Below, piece after piece: positions 1 through 8,577 of a stretch of DNA of 64,000 nucleotides. Where the stretch lies: assembly GCF_003789055.1 (NCBI RefSeq), contig NZ_ML119085.1:62001-126000 (forward strand), read 5' to 3'. The DNA comes from Histidinibacterium lentulum. GTDB lineage: Bacteria > Pseudomonadota > Alphaproteobacteria > Rhodobacterales > Rhodobacteraceae. The notes beneath the pieces are model-generated. The model saw only the letters and a list, made by a program, of their open reading frames with translations, was not told the DNA's origin and made no database searches. How positions within the stretch are numbered: position 1 is the stretch's first letter; each line of letters starts with the position of its first letter. A program made the position numbers and the translations under genes.

Positions 1-664
1 ACATACCCTGATGCCCTTGTTGGTACATCGTCCCCCCGGGGCCCAAGGCCAGCCCGTGCACGCAATTGCCGAACTCGGGATAGGTCACGTCCCCCTTCTC
101 CCAGCCCACGACCTTGATGCCGCTGTTGCGGGTCCGCCAGCTCACCCCGCCATCCTCGGAATAGAAGGTTCCCGCAGAGGAAATCCCGACCCACAGCCGC
201 TCCGGGTTCGCCGGATCTGTCACGATGTGATGCAGCGTCAGCCCCGCGCCTCCAGGGGGCCACTCGGGCCGGGACGGATGCGCCTGCAATCCCTCGAGAT
301 GGTGCCATGTCTCTCCACCGTCCCGGCTCTCGAACAGCGCGGCGGGCCGGGTTCCCGCATAGATGCGTCCCTCGCCGATCCCCAGCGACCAGACCGAATC
401 GAGGGCCTCCTCGCCGGGCAGAGACAGACCCTCCGCCGATTTCGTCCAGCTCGAACCGAGATCGCTAGTCTTCCAGATGTCGAGCCCGAACCAAGGGTTG
501 CCGCCCGCCGCGTAGATTGCACCCGTCGACGGATCGCCCTTGACGTGATTGAGATCCGTCGCCTCGCAGAACGGGCCGTGCAGGACCCAATCTTCTCGCG
601 CCGCGTCGCTCTCCAGAAAGAACGCGCCCTTGCTCGTTCCCAGCAGTACCAGAATGCGGGTCAT
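1..664 (-). CDS. BNR/Asp-box repeat protein, partial (C-terminus outside window)
   Basis: Reads leftward and runs off the left edge, so only about the first 221 residues are visible. The ATG at 664 follows a purine-rich GGGAGGG stretch. The product starts MTRILVLLGTSKGAFFLES and has no signal peptide. At least two Asp-box-like motifs are visible (SRDGGETWHH and SEDGGVSWR), the mark of BNR/sialidase-type beta-propellers that also occur in photosystem-assembly-like and VPS10-like proteins. The fold is therefore likely a beta-propeller, but the ligand or substrate is unknown. It is divergent from pyrF, with about 130 bp between the starts. Confidence 0.7.
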   Translation of the reverse strand, partial: MTRILVLLGTSKGAFFLESDAAREDWVLHGPFCEATDLNHVKGDPSTGAIYAAGGNPWFGLDIWKTSDLGSSWTKSAEGLSLPGEEALDSVWSLGIGEGRIYAGTRPAALFESRDGGETWHHLEGLQAHPSRPEWPPGGAGLTLHHIVTDPANPERLWVGISSAGTFYSEDGGVSWRTRNSGIKVVGWEKGDVTYPEFGNCVHGLALGPGGTMYQQGHQGM

Positions 665-791
665 GACCGCCCTCCCCCCACGATGCCCTCCCATACCACG
701 GCCGGCCACCCCCGCATCGGGGAATCTGTCGGGGCGCTTGACGAGACACCCGGCACCGGGCACCCCCCCGCCACAGCCGAGGGAGACCGCC

Positions 792-1496
792 ATGACCGAG
801 ACCGCAGACGACCGCCTCATCGTGGCCCTCGACCTGCCCGACGCCCATGCGGGCCTGACCCTTGCCGGCCGTCTCGGAGACAGCGTCAGCTTCTACAAGA
901 TCGGCCTCGGCATGCTCACCGGGGGTGGCCTCGCGCTGGCGCGCGAACTCAAGGACGAGCATGGCAAGCGCATCTTCCTCGACATGAAGCTCTTCGACAT
1001 CGGCGCGACCGTGGAGGCCGCGGTCCGGGGCCTTGCCCGCTTCGACCTCGATTTCCTCACCGTGCACGGCGACCCCCATGTGGTCCGCGCGGCGCGCGCA
1101 GGGGCCGCCGGGTCCGACATGAAGATCCTCGCCGTGACCATCCTGACCTCCCTCGACCGCGAGGACCTCGACAACGCCATGATCCGCGCCGGGGCGGTCG
1201 GGGACCTCGTGTCCGAACGTGCGGCCCGCGCCTTCGAAGCCGGGGCCGATGGGGTCATCGCGAGCCCGGCGGAAGCCGCCGCGATCCGTGCCCTGCCCGA
1301 GGCCGCGGGCCGGCTCATCGTCACGCCCGGTGTCCGTCCCGCGGGGTCCGACCCCGGCGACCAAAAGCGGATCGCCACCCCCGAGGCCGCCATAGCGGCC
1401 GGCGCGGATCATGTGGTGGTGGGGCGCCCGATCTGGCAGGCTGCCGACCCGGCCGCGGCTGCGCGCTCGATCCGGGACGCATTGACCCGACCCTGA
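792..1496 (+). CDS. pyrF: Orotidine-5'-phosphate decarboxylase
   Basis: Converts OMP to UMP in the last step of de novo pyrimidine synthesis; cytoplasmic. The 234-residue product has the usual length. The start is the ATG of MTETADDRLIVALDLPD; an in-frame extension upstream exists but does not resemble the family. The catalytic Asp-Lys-Asp array is visible as FLDMKLFDIG (D64, K66, D69), after the substrate-binding VALDLPD strand. C-terminal VTPGVRP and the GADHVVVGRPI phosphate-binding loop are also present. It is followed by a small conserved gene and a hairpin, so it is probably transcribed alone or with that gene. Confidence 0.97.
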   Translation: MTETADDRLIVALDLPDAHAGLTLAGRLGDSVSFYKIGLGMLTGGGLALARELKDEHGKRIFLDMKLFDIGATVEAAVRGLARFDLDFLTVHGDPHVVRAARAGAAGSDMKILAVTILTSLDREDLDNAMIRAGAVGDLVSERAARAFEAGADGVIASPAEAAAIRALPEAAGRLIVTPGVRPAGSDPGDQKRIATPEAAIAAGADHVVVGRPIWQAADPAAAARSIRDALTRP

Positions 1497-1634
1497 GTCG
1501 TGGCGCCCGACAGGCTGTCCACCCCGAAAAGCGAAATTCTTCGATTTTTGTCGTGAGCGGTGCAACCAAACCTGCCCCGGCGCTGTTATGGACGCGACAC
1601 CGACGCAGGTGACAGCCCTTGAGGAGGCCGGACC

Positions 1635-1844
1635 ATGAGCCGTACCGAAATCGGACCTATCCGCTACAACGCCGCTCTCGCGGCATTCGAGGCCCGTGTC
1701 GACATCCATCGCGCCGGGCGCACGTTTCGTTATCCCTGCCAGGTCGCGGCGCCGCTCGACATGCCGGAGGCCGATCTGCGCGAGGCCCTGAAGCGCCAGG
1801 CCCGCGCCATGTCCGACAGCCCCGGACTGCGGGCCGTCTACTGA
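1635..1844 (+). CDS. Small conserved-looking orphan protein (69 aa)
   Basis: A 69-residue cytoplasmic protein starting MSRTEIGPIRYN, preceded by a clear Shine-Dalgarno (GAGGAGGCC, about 7 bp before the ATG). The middle (RVDIHRAGRTFRYPCQV) alternates charged and hydrophobic residues like a small beta-sheet protein. The C-terminal half is an amphipathic helix rich in Arg/Ala ending in LRAVY. No motif, membrane segment or signal peptide is seen. It sits alone between pyrF and a hairpin terminator. I do not recognise a named family; similar short proteins are common in Rhodobacterales. Confidence 0.7.
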   Translation: MSRTEIGPIRYNAALAAFEARVDIHRAGRTFRYPCQVAAPLDMPEADLREALKRQARAMSDSPGLRAVY

Positions 1845-1912
1845 TTTTTCCTCGTCCCCGGGGTCGGCCGTCCCACCGATCCCGCGCCGGAGCTCCTCCC
1901 TCCTCCGGCAGA

Positions 1913-1943
1913 GACCCCGGCTGTTCCTCCGGCCGGGGTCTTT
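1913..1943 (+). terminator. Hairpin terminator after the 69-aa gene
   Basis: Perfect 9-bp inverted repeat GACCCCGGC (1913-1921) / GCCGGGGTC (1932-1940) with a 10-nt loop, followed by TTTCC. It lies between the rightward small gene and the convergent nfeD-like gene, so it can end the rightward transcript. Confidence 0.65.
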
Positions 1944-1969
1944 CCGTTCCGAACCCGGACGTCAGTCGT

Positions 1970-2254
1970 TCAATCGTTGATGTCGGTTCTCCAGACCTTC
2001 GCCTTGCGCGTGGGCGCGCCCCAGGTCAGTCGCAGCGCCACCACCGCCAGCCCCGAAACCGCTGCGAAGGTCACCAGCGTCCACGCCAGCGACCCGCCGA
2101 AAATCCCGACCCACAGGCCCAGTCCTGTCAGGATCGCCCCCACCGAGAAACCGATGAAGACATAGGCCGGCAACAGCATCTCCAGCATGCCGAGGATGAG
2201 GCCGAAGATGATCCAGGCCCACCAGGCGTTCCACAGAACGATCCCGCCGATCAC
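1970..2254 (-). CDS. NfeD-like membrane protein
   Basis: A 94-residue protein with about three hydrophobic segments (roughly residues 8-30, 32-52 and 54-76) and a short basic C-terminal tail. It matches the short NfeD type that partners with SPFH/stomatin proteins. Its start overlaps the end of the upstream SPFH gene by 4 bp (ATGA-type overlap), so the two are translationally coupled. The pair probably organises membrane microdomains or quality control; this is inferred from the family, not from a motif. The start ATG gives MIGGIVLWNAWWAW. Confidence 0.85.
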   Translation of the reverse strand: MIGGIVLWNAWWAWIIFGLILGMLEMLLPAYVFIGFSVGAILTGLGLWVGIFGGSLAWTLVTFAAVSGLAVVALRLTWGAPTRKAKVWRTDIND

Positions 2255-3144
2255 GTACCCCTCCCGAAGAACCTGAAGGCATTTCCGAACGCTTCCAGCG
2301 CCTGGGCAGGAACGATGATCGTCTGGCTGCCCTGCCCGCCACCGAGCTTATTCAGCGCCTCGACCTGTTTCAACGCCACCTGGTATTGCGCCGACTCCAG
2401 TCCGTGTTCGGTGATCGCATCCGCCACGATGGCCGTCGCATAGGCCTCCGCCTCGGCCTCGATCCGCCGCGCCTTGGCCTCCTGCTCGGCGGCATAGAGT
2501 TGCCCGTCCGCCTCCAGTTCCGTCGCGCGCTTCTTGCCCTCCGCCTCCGTGACCAGCGCCCGCCGCGCGCGTTCGGCGTTGAGTTGCTGGAGCATCGCCG
2601 CCCGCGTCGCCTCGTCGAGATTGACGTCGAGGATCTCCGCCCGCGTCACCTCGATGCCCCAGTCGTCAACCTGGTTCGCCAGCTGGTCCTGCACCGCGAG
2701 GATCAGAGTCGAACGGTTCGACTGCACCTCGTCGAGCTCCATCTTGCCGATCTCCGACCGCACGATCCCCGCCACGGTCGTGGAAATCGCCCCGTCAACG
2801 TCCCGGATCCGATAGACGGTCTTCTCGGGTTCGATGATCCGGTAGAAGACGGACGTGTCCACCTGCACCAGCACGTTGTCCGAAGTGATCGCGTCCTGGG
2901 TGTTCGTCGGCAGCTGCCGCTCGAGGATCGAGATCCGGTGCGCCACGCGGTCGATGAAGGGCACGATCACGTTGATGCCGGGGCTCAGCACCGAATGCAG
3001 GCGGCCGAACCGCTCGACCACGAATTTCTCCGACTGCGGGACGATCCGCACCGCCGTCAGCACTGCAACGATCAGGAACAGCGCCAGAACCAGCGCCAAC
3101 CCGTTGAGGCCGATCAGGCCGCCGAAAACACCGTCGAGCGCCAT
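2251..3144 (-). CDS. SPFH/Band 7 (stomatin, QmcA-like) membrane protein
   Basis: A 297-residue protein with one N-terminal transmembrane segment (about residues 10-30) followed by a Band 7 domain: VPQSEKFVVERFGR, then the LSPGINVIVPFIDRV signature. A long Ala/Glu-rich coiled coil (about 185-260) follows, with a hydrophobic patch and a C-terminal FRFFGRGT. Length and order match the stomatin/QmcA family, whose members form large membrane rings that modulate proteases such as FtsH. It is coupled to the downstream nfeD-like gene. The divergent sequence upstream probably carries its promoter. Confidence 0.92.
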   Translation of the reverse strand: MALDGVFGGLIGLNGLALVLALFLIVAVLTAVRIVPQSEKFVVERFGRLHSVLSPGINVIVPFIDRVAHRISILERQLPTNTQDAITSDNVLVQVDTSVFYRIIEPEKTVYRIRDVDGAISTTVAGIVRSEIGKMELDEVQSNRSTLILAVQDQLANQVDDWGIEVTRAEILDVNLDEATRAAMLQQLNAERARRALVTEAEGKKRATELEADGQLYAAEQEAKARRIEAEAEAYATAIVADAITEHGLESAQYQVALKQVEALNKLGGGQGSQTIIVPAQALEAFGNAFRFFGRGT

Positions 3145-3284
3145 GCCCGTCCTCCGCCGTTATCCGCGCCTGACCATGACGCGGGATTGAGGCCGTTTTC
3201 GGGATGGAAACGGCGCGTTTTCCGGGCTGCCGTGATCCTGCGGTTGTCCGCTGCTGCAAGTCCAGAGGCGCGCGCCCACCTGCG

Positions 3285-4472
3285 TCAGCCGCGCACCCAC
3301 CCCGCCTCGAACCTCAGGTCCCCGCATCCCCCCAGCCGCGCGACGCGCTCGAGTTCCGCCACCAGACGCCGCCGCCGCGCCTGCCCCATGCCGACGCCCC
3401 GCTCCGGCCAGAAGGCCCGGACCGCCAGACAGCCCTCCTCGCGCTTCATGTCGATCCGCCCTATGGCCCGCAGCCCCTCCCAGACCGGAAAGACGTAATA
3501 GCCGTAGCGCCGTCGCTCGGCCGGCACGAAGATCTCGATCCGGTAGCGGAAATCGAAGAGCCTCTCCGCCCGCGCCCGGTCCCGCAGAGCCGGATCGAAC
3601 GGCGAGAGCACGCGCACCCTGCCCGCCGCCTCCGGCACGGGAGCCTCCGCCAACCCGGGCCGGGCGAGGCAGCGCCGCACACCGCCCTCGGCCGTCTCCA
3701 CCTCCATCTCGACAATCCGCCCCTCGGCCAGCGCCGCCTCCGCCCAGGCTTTCGCCTCGGCCGGAGTCACGAGGTCATGGAACGCCCTCAGCTCCGCCGT
3801 CGTGGCAAATCCCAGCCGGTCGAGCGCACCTGCCATCGCCCAGTCCACCGTCTCGCCCGGCTCCGCCCTCCGGTCCAGCCACTCGGGCGGGATCACCCGT
3901 TCCGTCAGGTCGTAGACCTTGCGAAACCCCTCCCGCCGGGTGATCGACAGCTCCCCCGACCTCCACAGGTACTCGAGCGCCGTTTTCGACGGATGCCAGT
4001 CCCACCAGCCCCCGCGCCCCTTCTCCTCACCTTCGCCGACCTCGGCCGAGGTCAAGGGGCCATGCGCCGCGATCCGCTTCAGAACGTCGTCCATCCGGTG
4101 GTGCCAGCCTTCCCGCCGCCAGTTGGGCCAGCGACGGTCGAGGTGCGCCCGGTCCCGGTCGAACTTCAGGCGCCAATGGGGGAAGGCCTCAATCGGCAGC
4201 ACCGCGGCGTCGTGGGTCCAGTGCTCGAAAACCCGCCGCCCGGCCAGCAGACGGTCCAGTTGCGGTGGCCGGTAGCGCGGTCTTCGCGACCAAAGGATGA
4301 GGTCATGGGCCCGGGCCAGCGTGTTGACGCTGTCCACCTGGACGAAACCCAGCGCCCGGATGACCTCCGAAAGGTCGTCTCCGCGCCCCGGGCCCGCCGG
4401 CGCACCGGCGAGCCCGTGCCGGTCGAGAAAATGGGCGCGGGCGGCGGCGTTGGACAGGCGCGGCAGGATCAT
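3285..4472 (-). CDS. YcaQ-like winged-helix DNA glycosylase
   Basis: A 395-residue product of the winged-helix YcaQ/AlkX family, which unhooks interstrand DNA crosslinks and alkylated bases. The start is taken as the ATG of MILPRLSNAAARAHFLDRHG; an upstream in-frame extension has low-quality composition. The family signature near residues 43-65 reads LGFVQVDSVNTLARAHDL and includes the QVD motif associated with activity. Further landmarks are the HYWTHDAA-like segment (here FEHWTHDAAVLP) and the C-terminal FDPALRDRARAERLFDFRYRIEIF block. It is divergent from the permease gene, with 100 bp between starts. Confidence 0.88.
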   Translation of the reverse strand: MILPRLSNAAARAHFLDRHGLAGAPAGPGRGDDLSEVIRALGFVQVDSVNTLARAHDLILWSRRPRYRPPQLDRLLAGRRVFEHWTHDAAVLPIEAFPHWRLKFDRDRAHLDRRWPNWRREGWHHRMDDVLKRIAAHGPLTSAEVGEGEEKGRGGWWDWHPSKTALEYLWRSGELSITRREGFRKVYDLTERVIPPEWLDRRAEPGETVDWAMAGALDRLGFATTAELRAFHDLVTPAEAKAWAEAALAEGRIVEMEVETAEGGVRRCLARPGLAEAPVPEAAGRVRVLSPFDPALRDRARAERLFDFRYRIEIFVPAERRRYGYYVFPVWEGLRAIGRIDMKREEGCLAVRAFWPERGVGMGQARRRRLVAELERVARLGGCGDLRFEAGWVRG

Positions 4473-4572
4473 CGCCGCACCATGACGTCGGCAACCTGCA
4501 TTGAAAAGCCGTGGCAGGATAAACCGCAACGCCGGCCCGGAACCGCCCCCTTCCACGCGACGTTCCATCGCC

Positions 4573-5805
4573 ATGTCCGAGACGACAGACCAGCGCCCCG
4601 GAAGCGGGCTCGAACGCTCCATGGGCTTCTGGGGCCTGACCTTTTACGGATCGGGCACCATCCTCGGGGCCGGCATCTTCGTCGTCATCGGCGAGGTGAT
4701 CGCCGAGGCCGGCCGCCTCTCTCCCGTGGCCTATGCCGTGGCGGGCCTCGTCGCTATCTTCACCGCGCTCAGCTATGCCGAGATAGCCGCCCGCATCCCC
4801 ACCGCGGGCGGGCCCATAGACTATGTGCAGAAGGCCTTTCACAGCCGCCGCGCGGGCTCCGCCACAGGCTGGGTGCTCACCGTGGCAAACATCGTCTCCG
4901 GCGCCACGATCACCACGGGCTTCGTCTCCTATGTGAACAGCTTCGCCGAAGTGCCCGACTGGATGGCCACCACGGGCCTCATCGTCCTTCTGGGCGTTGT
5001 CGCGATCGCGGGCATGAAGCACACCGCCTGGTTCATGACCGTCACAACGATCATCGGCGTGGCCACCCTTCTGCTGATCCTCTGGATCGCCCGCGACGGG
5101 CTCCTGTCCTCCCCCTCCGCCATCGCCTCCGCCGCGACGGACATGGAGACCGGCGCGATCTCGGGTGTCTTCGCCGCAGCCTTCCTCGCGATCTACTCCT
5201 TCATCGGCTTCGGCGACATGACCCAGACTGCCGAGGAGGTCCGCGACGTCCGCCGCACCCTTCCCGCCGCCATGATCGCCTCTCTCGTCGTGGTGTTCTT
5301 CTTCTACATCGGCATTTCCGCCGCCGTGACCGGCAGCGGTGACGTGGAGGAGATCGCCACGGCAGAGGCCCCGCTCGTCGCCGCCGTCGAACGGCAGGGC
5401 TGGCCCGGGCTGCCCTTCGCGATCGCCTCCCTCTTCGTCATCGTCAACGGGGGCCTTACGCAAATCGTCGCCGCCTCGCGCCTGCTGCTGGACCTCGGAC
5501 GCGACGGCCGCGGCGCACCGGGTCTCCTGGCGCGGGTCAACCGAACCACCGCGACACCCATTCCAGCCACGCTGCTGACGCTCGGGATCGTCCTCGCGCT
5601 CGCGCTCTTCTTTCCCCTGAAGAACCTCGCGGCCGCGACCTCGCTCTCGATCCTCGTGGTCTTCTTCTTAGTGAACCTCGCTCTCTGGCGGCTCAAGCGC
5701 GAGAGCCAGCCAGAAGGCGTGCCCGACATGTGGAAAGCGGTGCCCCTCCTCGGTGCCGCCTTCTGCGCGGGTGCGATCGGCTGGCAGATCGTCTCTTGGC
5801 TATAG
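4573..5805 (+). CDS. APC-family amino-acid permease
   Basis: A 410-residue integral membrane protein of the amino acid-polyamine-organocation superfamily. The first transmembrane helix carries the APC signature [16 protein letters not shown]; about 11-12 hydrophobic helices follow. The start ATG of [12 protein letters not shown] is chosen because the upstream in-frame codons code for a Pro/Arg-rich stretch unlike the family. The substrate cannot be read from the sequence; the family moves amino acids or polyamines across the inner membrane, usually with protons. The smpB start lies only 25 bp downstream of its stop. Confidence 0.9.
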   Translation: MSETTDQRPGSGLERSMGFWGLTFYGSGTILGAGIFVVIGEVIAEAGRLSPVAYAVAGLVAIFTALSYAEIAARIPTAGGPIDYVQKAFHSRRAGSATGWVLTVANIVSGATITTGFVSYVNSFAEVPDWMATTGLIVLLGVVAIAGMKHTAWFMTVTTIIGVATLLLILWIARDGLLSSPSAIASAATDMETGAISGVFAAAFLAIYSFIGFGDMTQTAEEVRDVRRTLPAAMIASLVVVFFFYIGISAAVTGSGDVEEIATAEAPLVAAVERQGWPGLPFAIASLFVIVNGGLTQIVAASRLLLDLGRDGRGAPGLLARVNRTTATPIPATLLTLGIVLALALFFPLKNLAAATSLSILVVFFLVNLALWRLKRESQPEGVPDMWKAVPLLGAAFCAGAIGWQIVSWL

Positions 5806-5830
5806 CTCCCGGGTTCCATATCTGAAGCCG

Positions 5831-6301
5831 ATGGCAAAGACTGACGAGAACAAGAACTACAAGGTCGTCTCCGAGAACCGTCGCGCGCGGTACGACTACG
5901 CGATCGAGAACGATCTCGAGGTCGGCCTCATGCTCACCGGCTCGGAGGTCAAATCCCTGCGCTCGGGCCAGTCGAACATCGCCGACAGCTATGTCGCGGT
6001 CGACGACGGCGAACTCTGGCTCGTGAACGCCTACATCGCCCCCCTTAAGGAGGCGATGTTCCCCCACGAGGAACGCCGCCGGCGCAAGCTCCTGGCCAAC
6101 AAGCGGGAGATCGCGCGGCTCTGGAACGCCACCCAGCGCCAGGGAATGACCGTTGTGCCGCTGGTGCTCTACTTCAACCACAAGGGGATCGCGAAGCTGA
6201 AGATCGCCACCGCCAAGGGCAAGCAGACCCAGGACAAGCGCGCCACGGAGGCCAAGCGCGACTGGCAGCGTCAGAAGCAGCGCCTGCTGAAGGAAAACTG
6301 A
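5831..6301 (+). CDS. smpB: SsrA (tmRNA)-binding protein SmpB
   Basis: Binds tmRNA and carries it to stalled ribosomes for trans-translation. The 156-residue length is typical. Family blocks are clear: [16 protein letters not shown] at the N-terminus, [13 protein letters not shown] in the beta-barrel, and the basic C-terminal tail ([15 protein letters not shown]) that becomes helical in the ribosomal mRNA channel. The start [11 protein letters not shown] fits the family; an upstream in-frame ATG overlaps the permease gene. No tmRNA gene was seen nearby. Confidence 0.98.
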   Translation: MAKTDENKNYKVVSENRRARYDYAIENDLEVGLMLTGSEVKSLRSGQSNIADSYVAVDDGELWLVNAYIAPLKEAMFPHEERRRRKLLANKREIARLWNATQRQGMTVVPLVLYFNHKGIAKLKIATAKGKQTQDKRATEAKRDWQRQKQRLLKEN

Positions 6302-6323
6302 CGGCGCGCGTTCATGCGCGCCG
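6302..6323 (+). terminator. Hairpin downstream of smpB
   Basis: Perfect 8-bp inverted repeat CGGCGCGC (6302-6309) / GCGCGCCG (6316-6323) with a GTTCAT loop, directly after the smpB stop. The T tract is poor (GTTCACC), so termination may be weak. Confidence 0.5.
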
Positions 6324-6360
6324 GTTCACCGCTTCGCCGGTTTCGCCCCCGTCGATGCAC

Positions 6361-6930
6361 TCAGTTGAACGCGGGCAACGGCTCCGTCGGCTGGGTCGAC
6401 CTTGGATCAGGCGTCGGCAGAACGGCCGGACCCGACTCGGTCTCCCGCAGGATCACAGGGCCGCTCGAGGGCACTGCCGCAGGTGTGTCAGTCACTGTCG
6501 CGGGCGCGGGCGCCGGCGAGACTGCGCCGGTCGACGGCGCAGGCGCGGCAGGCTGCGTTGCAACCGGTGCGGCGGGTCGCGGCGCGGTCGCGTTCAACGG
6601 CGGGGTCGGCTCCGGTCCCCTGAGCAGCCCCACGGCGGTGACCTCTCCGGCCGCGCTCGCGGTGCAGGTCCAGCGCGTGCCGTCCCGTCCCACGGCAAGC
6701 TCGTAGATCACCGTCTCGCCGGCCGCGGGCGTGCGCTCCTCGATGCGCACATCCACCACCCGCACCTCCTGCCGAACGGCACCGACGCAGGCCGAATCCT
6801 GAACCGGAAAGTCGCGCACCGCCGGCGTTTCGGCCGCCCCCGGCATCGTGATCCCGAGGTCGGGCAGCGCGATGTCGGCGCATCCCGCAAGGATCAGGCA
6901 CACCGGTGCAAGGCTGGCGAAACGAAACAT
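6361..6930 (-). CDS. Predicted lipoprotein with Pro/Ala-rich tail
   Basis: 189 residues. The start [17 protein letters not shown] places a lipobox (LAGC) at residues 14-17, so the mature protein should be lipid-anchored. Residues about 25-95 form a small globular part with two cysteines ([10 protein letters not shown] and TRWTCTASA), which could form a disulfide. From about residue 100 the chain is low-complexity Pro/Ala/Thr, perhaps a linker across the periplasm. No named domain is recognised. It precedes a second Pro-rich lipoprotein gene on the same strand only in position (that one is upstream), and the two may share a promoter. Confidence 0.75.
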   Translation of the reverse strand: MFRFASLAPVCLILAGCADIALPDLGITMPGAAETPAVRDFPVQDSACVGAVRQEVRVVDVRIEERTPAAGETVIYELAVGRDGTRWTCTASAAGEVTAVGLLRGPEPTPPLNATAPRPAAPVATQPAAPAPSTGAVSPAPAPATVTDTPAAVPSSGPVILRETESGPAVLPTPDPRSTQPTEPLPAFN

Positions 6931-7042
6931 CGGGCTTTCTCCTCCCTGGCCAAGGGCCGACGCGCCGGGAAGCGGCGTCAGCCGCCACAGCACTAGCCGC
7001 TCGGCCCGCGTTGCGGAAGGCCGTTCTGCCGTTTGCCGTGTG

Positions 7043-7498
7043 CTAGAGGTCCGAGCCCGCCGAAATCACGCCCTCGTCCGCCGGTTCGCTCGCGGGATCG
7101 GGCTGGGGCAAGGTTGCAGAACCGCTTTCCTCGCCGCCACCGGCCGCGCCATCGGCATCGCCGGCTCCTTCGCCCGTCCCCTCGCCGGGCGGCTCCTGAG
7201 GGCTCTCCTCCGGAGCGGCCACCTCCTCGACGTTCGTCCCCTCGCCGCCCGGTTCGGGAATCTCGCTCTCGTCCAGAGGCGGGATATCGAGGATCTCCGC
7301 GTCTCCCTCGGGACCGGGAGCGGGTTCCGGCGGCGGCGGCGGCGGCGTCCGCCTCTGCGAGGACGAGGGGCTCGGCTCCGGCGCCGCGGCCGGGACGGGC
7401 TCCGGCGCAGGCGGCGGGGGGGCGGGCACAATCACCGGCGGCGGCGCGGCACAGGCCGCGATCAAGAGGCAAACCGGCAGAATGTGACCTGGGCGCAT
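7043..7498 (-). CDS. Predicted Pro/Glu-rich low-complexity lipoprotein
   Basis: 151 residues starting [20 protein letters not shown], with the lipobox IAAC at residues 13-16. Almost the whole mature chain is disordered: a Pro/Ala stretch, a run of prolines around residue 50, then an acidic Gly/Glu/Asp-rich half. No folded domain is apparent. It lies divergent from accD and about 110 bp upstream of the other lipoprotein gene. The role is unknown; a spacer or surface lipoprotein is possible. A longer in-frame start exists 48 bp upstream but would bury the lipobox. Confidence 0.65.
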   Translation of the reverse strand: MRPGHILPVCLLIAACAAPPPVIVPAPPPPAPEPVPAAAPEPSPSSSQRRTPPPPPPEPAPGPEGDAEILDIPPLDESEIPEPGGEGTNVEEVAAPEESPQEPPGEGTGEGAGDADGAAGGGEESGSATLPQPDPASEPADEGVISAGSDL

Positions 7499-7597
7499 GG
7501 CGTGTCCCTCCCTTGCATGACATCGCAGGCCGGGGGCCGATTGCATTCACACCCCCGCCCGAATATCTGCAACCCACGAGCCGGCAGAAGGGTCCCG

Positions 7598-8536
7598 ATG
7601 AACTGGATCTCCAACTACGTCCGCCCGCGCATCAACTCCATCTTCTCGCGCCGCGAAGTGCCCGAGAACCTTTGGAAGAAGTGCGAGGAATGCGGCACGA
7701 TGCTGTTCCACCGGGAACTGTCGGACGCCCTAAACGTCTGCACGAACTGCGGCCATCACATGCCGCTGTCGCCCCGTGCGCGTTTTGCGGCCCTCTTCGA
7801 CGGCGGCGTGTTCAGCCAGGTTCCCGTGCCGGAACCCGTCGTCGACCCGCTCCACTTCCGTGACCAGAAGAAGTACCCCGACCGCCTTCGTGCCGCGCAG
7901 AAGGCCACCGGAGAGGCCGAGGCGATGCTCGTGGCCACCGGCGAGATCGGCCGCACGCCCATCGTGGCCGCGGCGCAGGATTTCTCCTTCATGGCAGGCT
8001 CCATGGGCATGTACGTGGGCAACGCCATCATCGCCGCCGCCGAGAAGGCGGTGGAGATGAAACGCCCGCTCATCCTCTTCTCCGCCGCCGGCGGCGCGCG
8101 GATGCAGGAGGGCATTCTCTCGCTGATGCAGATGCCCCGCTCCACCGTCGCGGTGCAGATGCTCAAGGAGGCGGGCCTGCCCTACATCGTCGTGCTGACC
8201 CACCCGACGACGGGCGGAGTCACCGCCAGCTACGCCATGCTCGGCGATGTCCAGATCGCGGAGCCCGGAGCACTGATCTGTTTCGCCGGTCCCCGGGTCA
8301 TCGAACAGACCATCCGCGAGAAACTGCCCGAGGGATTCCAGCGCGCCGAATACCTGCTCGACCACGGGATGCTCGACCGCGTCACCCCGCGTGGGGAACT
8401 GCGCGACGAACTCATCTCGATCACCCGGATGCTGCTGGGTCTCGACCCGGCGGTGAAGGGTGAACTGCCCGCGCCCGGGGACAATTCCCGGTCCGAGGCC
8501 GTGACCGACCCAGCCGACGCCGCCTCCCGCGACTGA
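7598..8536 (+). CDS. accD: Acetyl-CoA carboxylase carboxyltransferase subunit beta
   Basis: Carboxyltransferase half that, with AccA, moves CO2 from biotin to acetyl-CoA to give malonyl-CoA for fatty-acid synthesis. The 312-residue product starts [16 protein letters not shown]. It has the four-Cys zinc ribbon CEECG...CTNCG (about residues 29-51), then the crotonase-like carboxyltransferase core ([45 protein letters not shown]). A purine-rich AGAAGGG lies just upstream of the ATG; the long upstream in-frame extension overlaps the lipoprotein genes and is not used. folC follows after 41 bp. Confidence 0.98.
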   Translation: MNWISNYVRPRINSIFSRREVPENLWKKCEECGTMLFHRELSDALNVCTNCGHHMPLSPRARFAALFDGGVFSQVPVPEPVVDPLHFRDQKKYPDRLRAAQKATGEAEAMLVATGEIGRTPIVAAAQDFSFMAGSMGMYVGNAIIAAAEKAVEMKRPLILFSAAGGARMQEGILSLMQMPRSTVAVQMLKEAGLPYIVVLTHPTTGGVTASYAMLGDVQIAEPGALICFAGPRVIEQTIREKLPEGFQRAEYLLDHGMLDRVTPRGELRDELISITRMLLGLDPAVKGELPAPGDNSRSEAVTDPADAASRD

Positions 8537-8577
8537 GCCCCGGCCGGCCGTCAACTCCACCCCTCCACGAGCGCCCC

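Noticed and set aside
3204-5342. Rightward open frame of about 700 codons over the YcaQ-like gene and the permease
   Set aside because: Arg/Pro-rich composition, opposite or out of frame with two clear genes.
5753-6301. tmRNA gene near smpB
   Set aside because: No tRNA-Ala-like ends or tag-coding frame were seen next to smpB.
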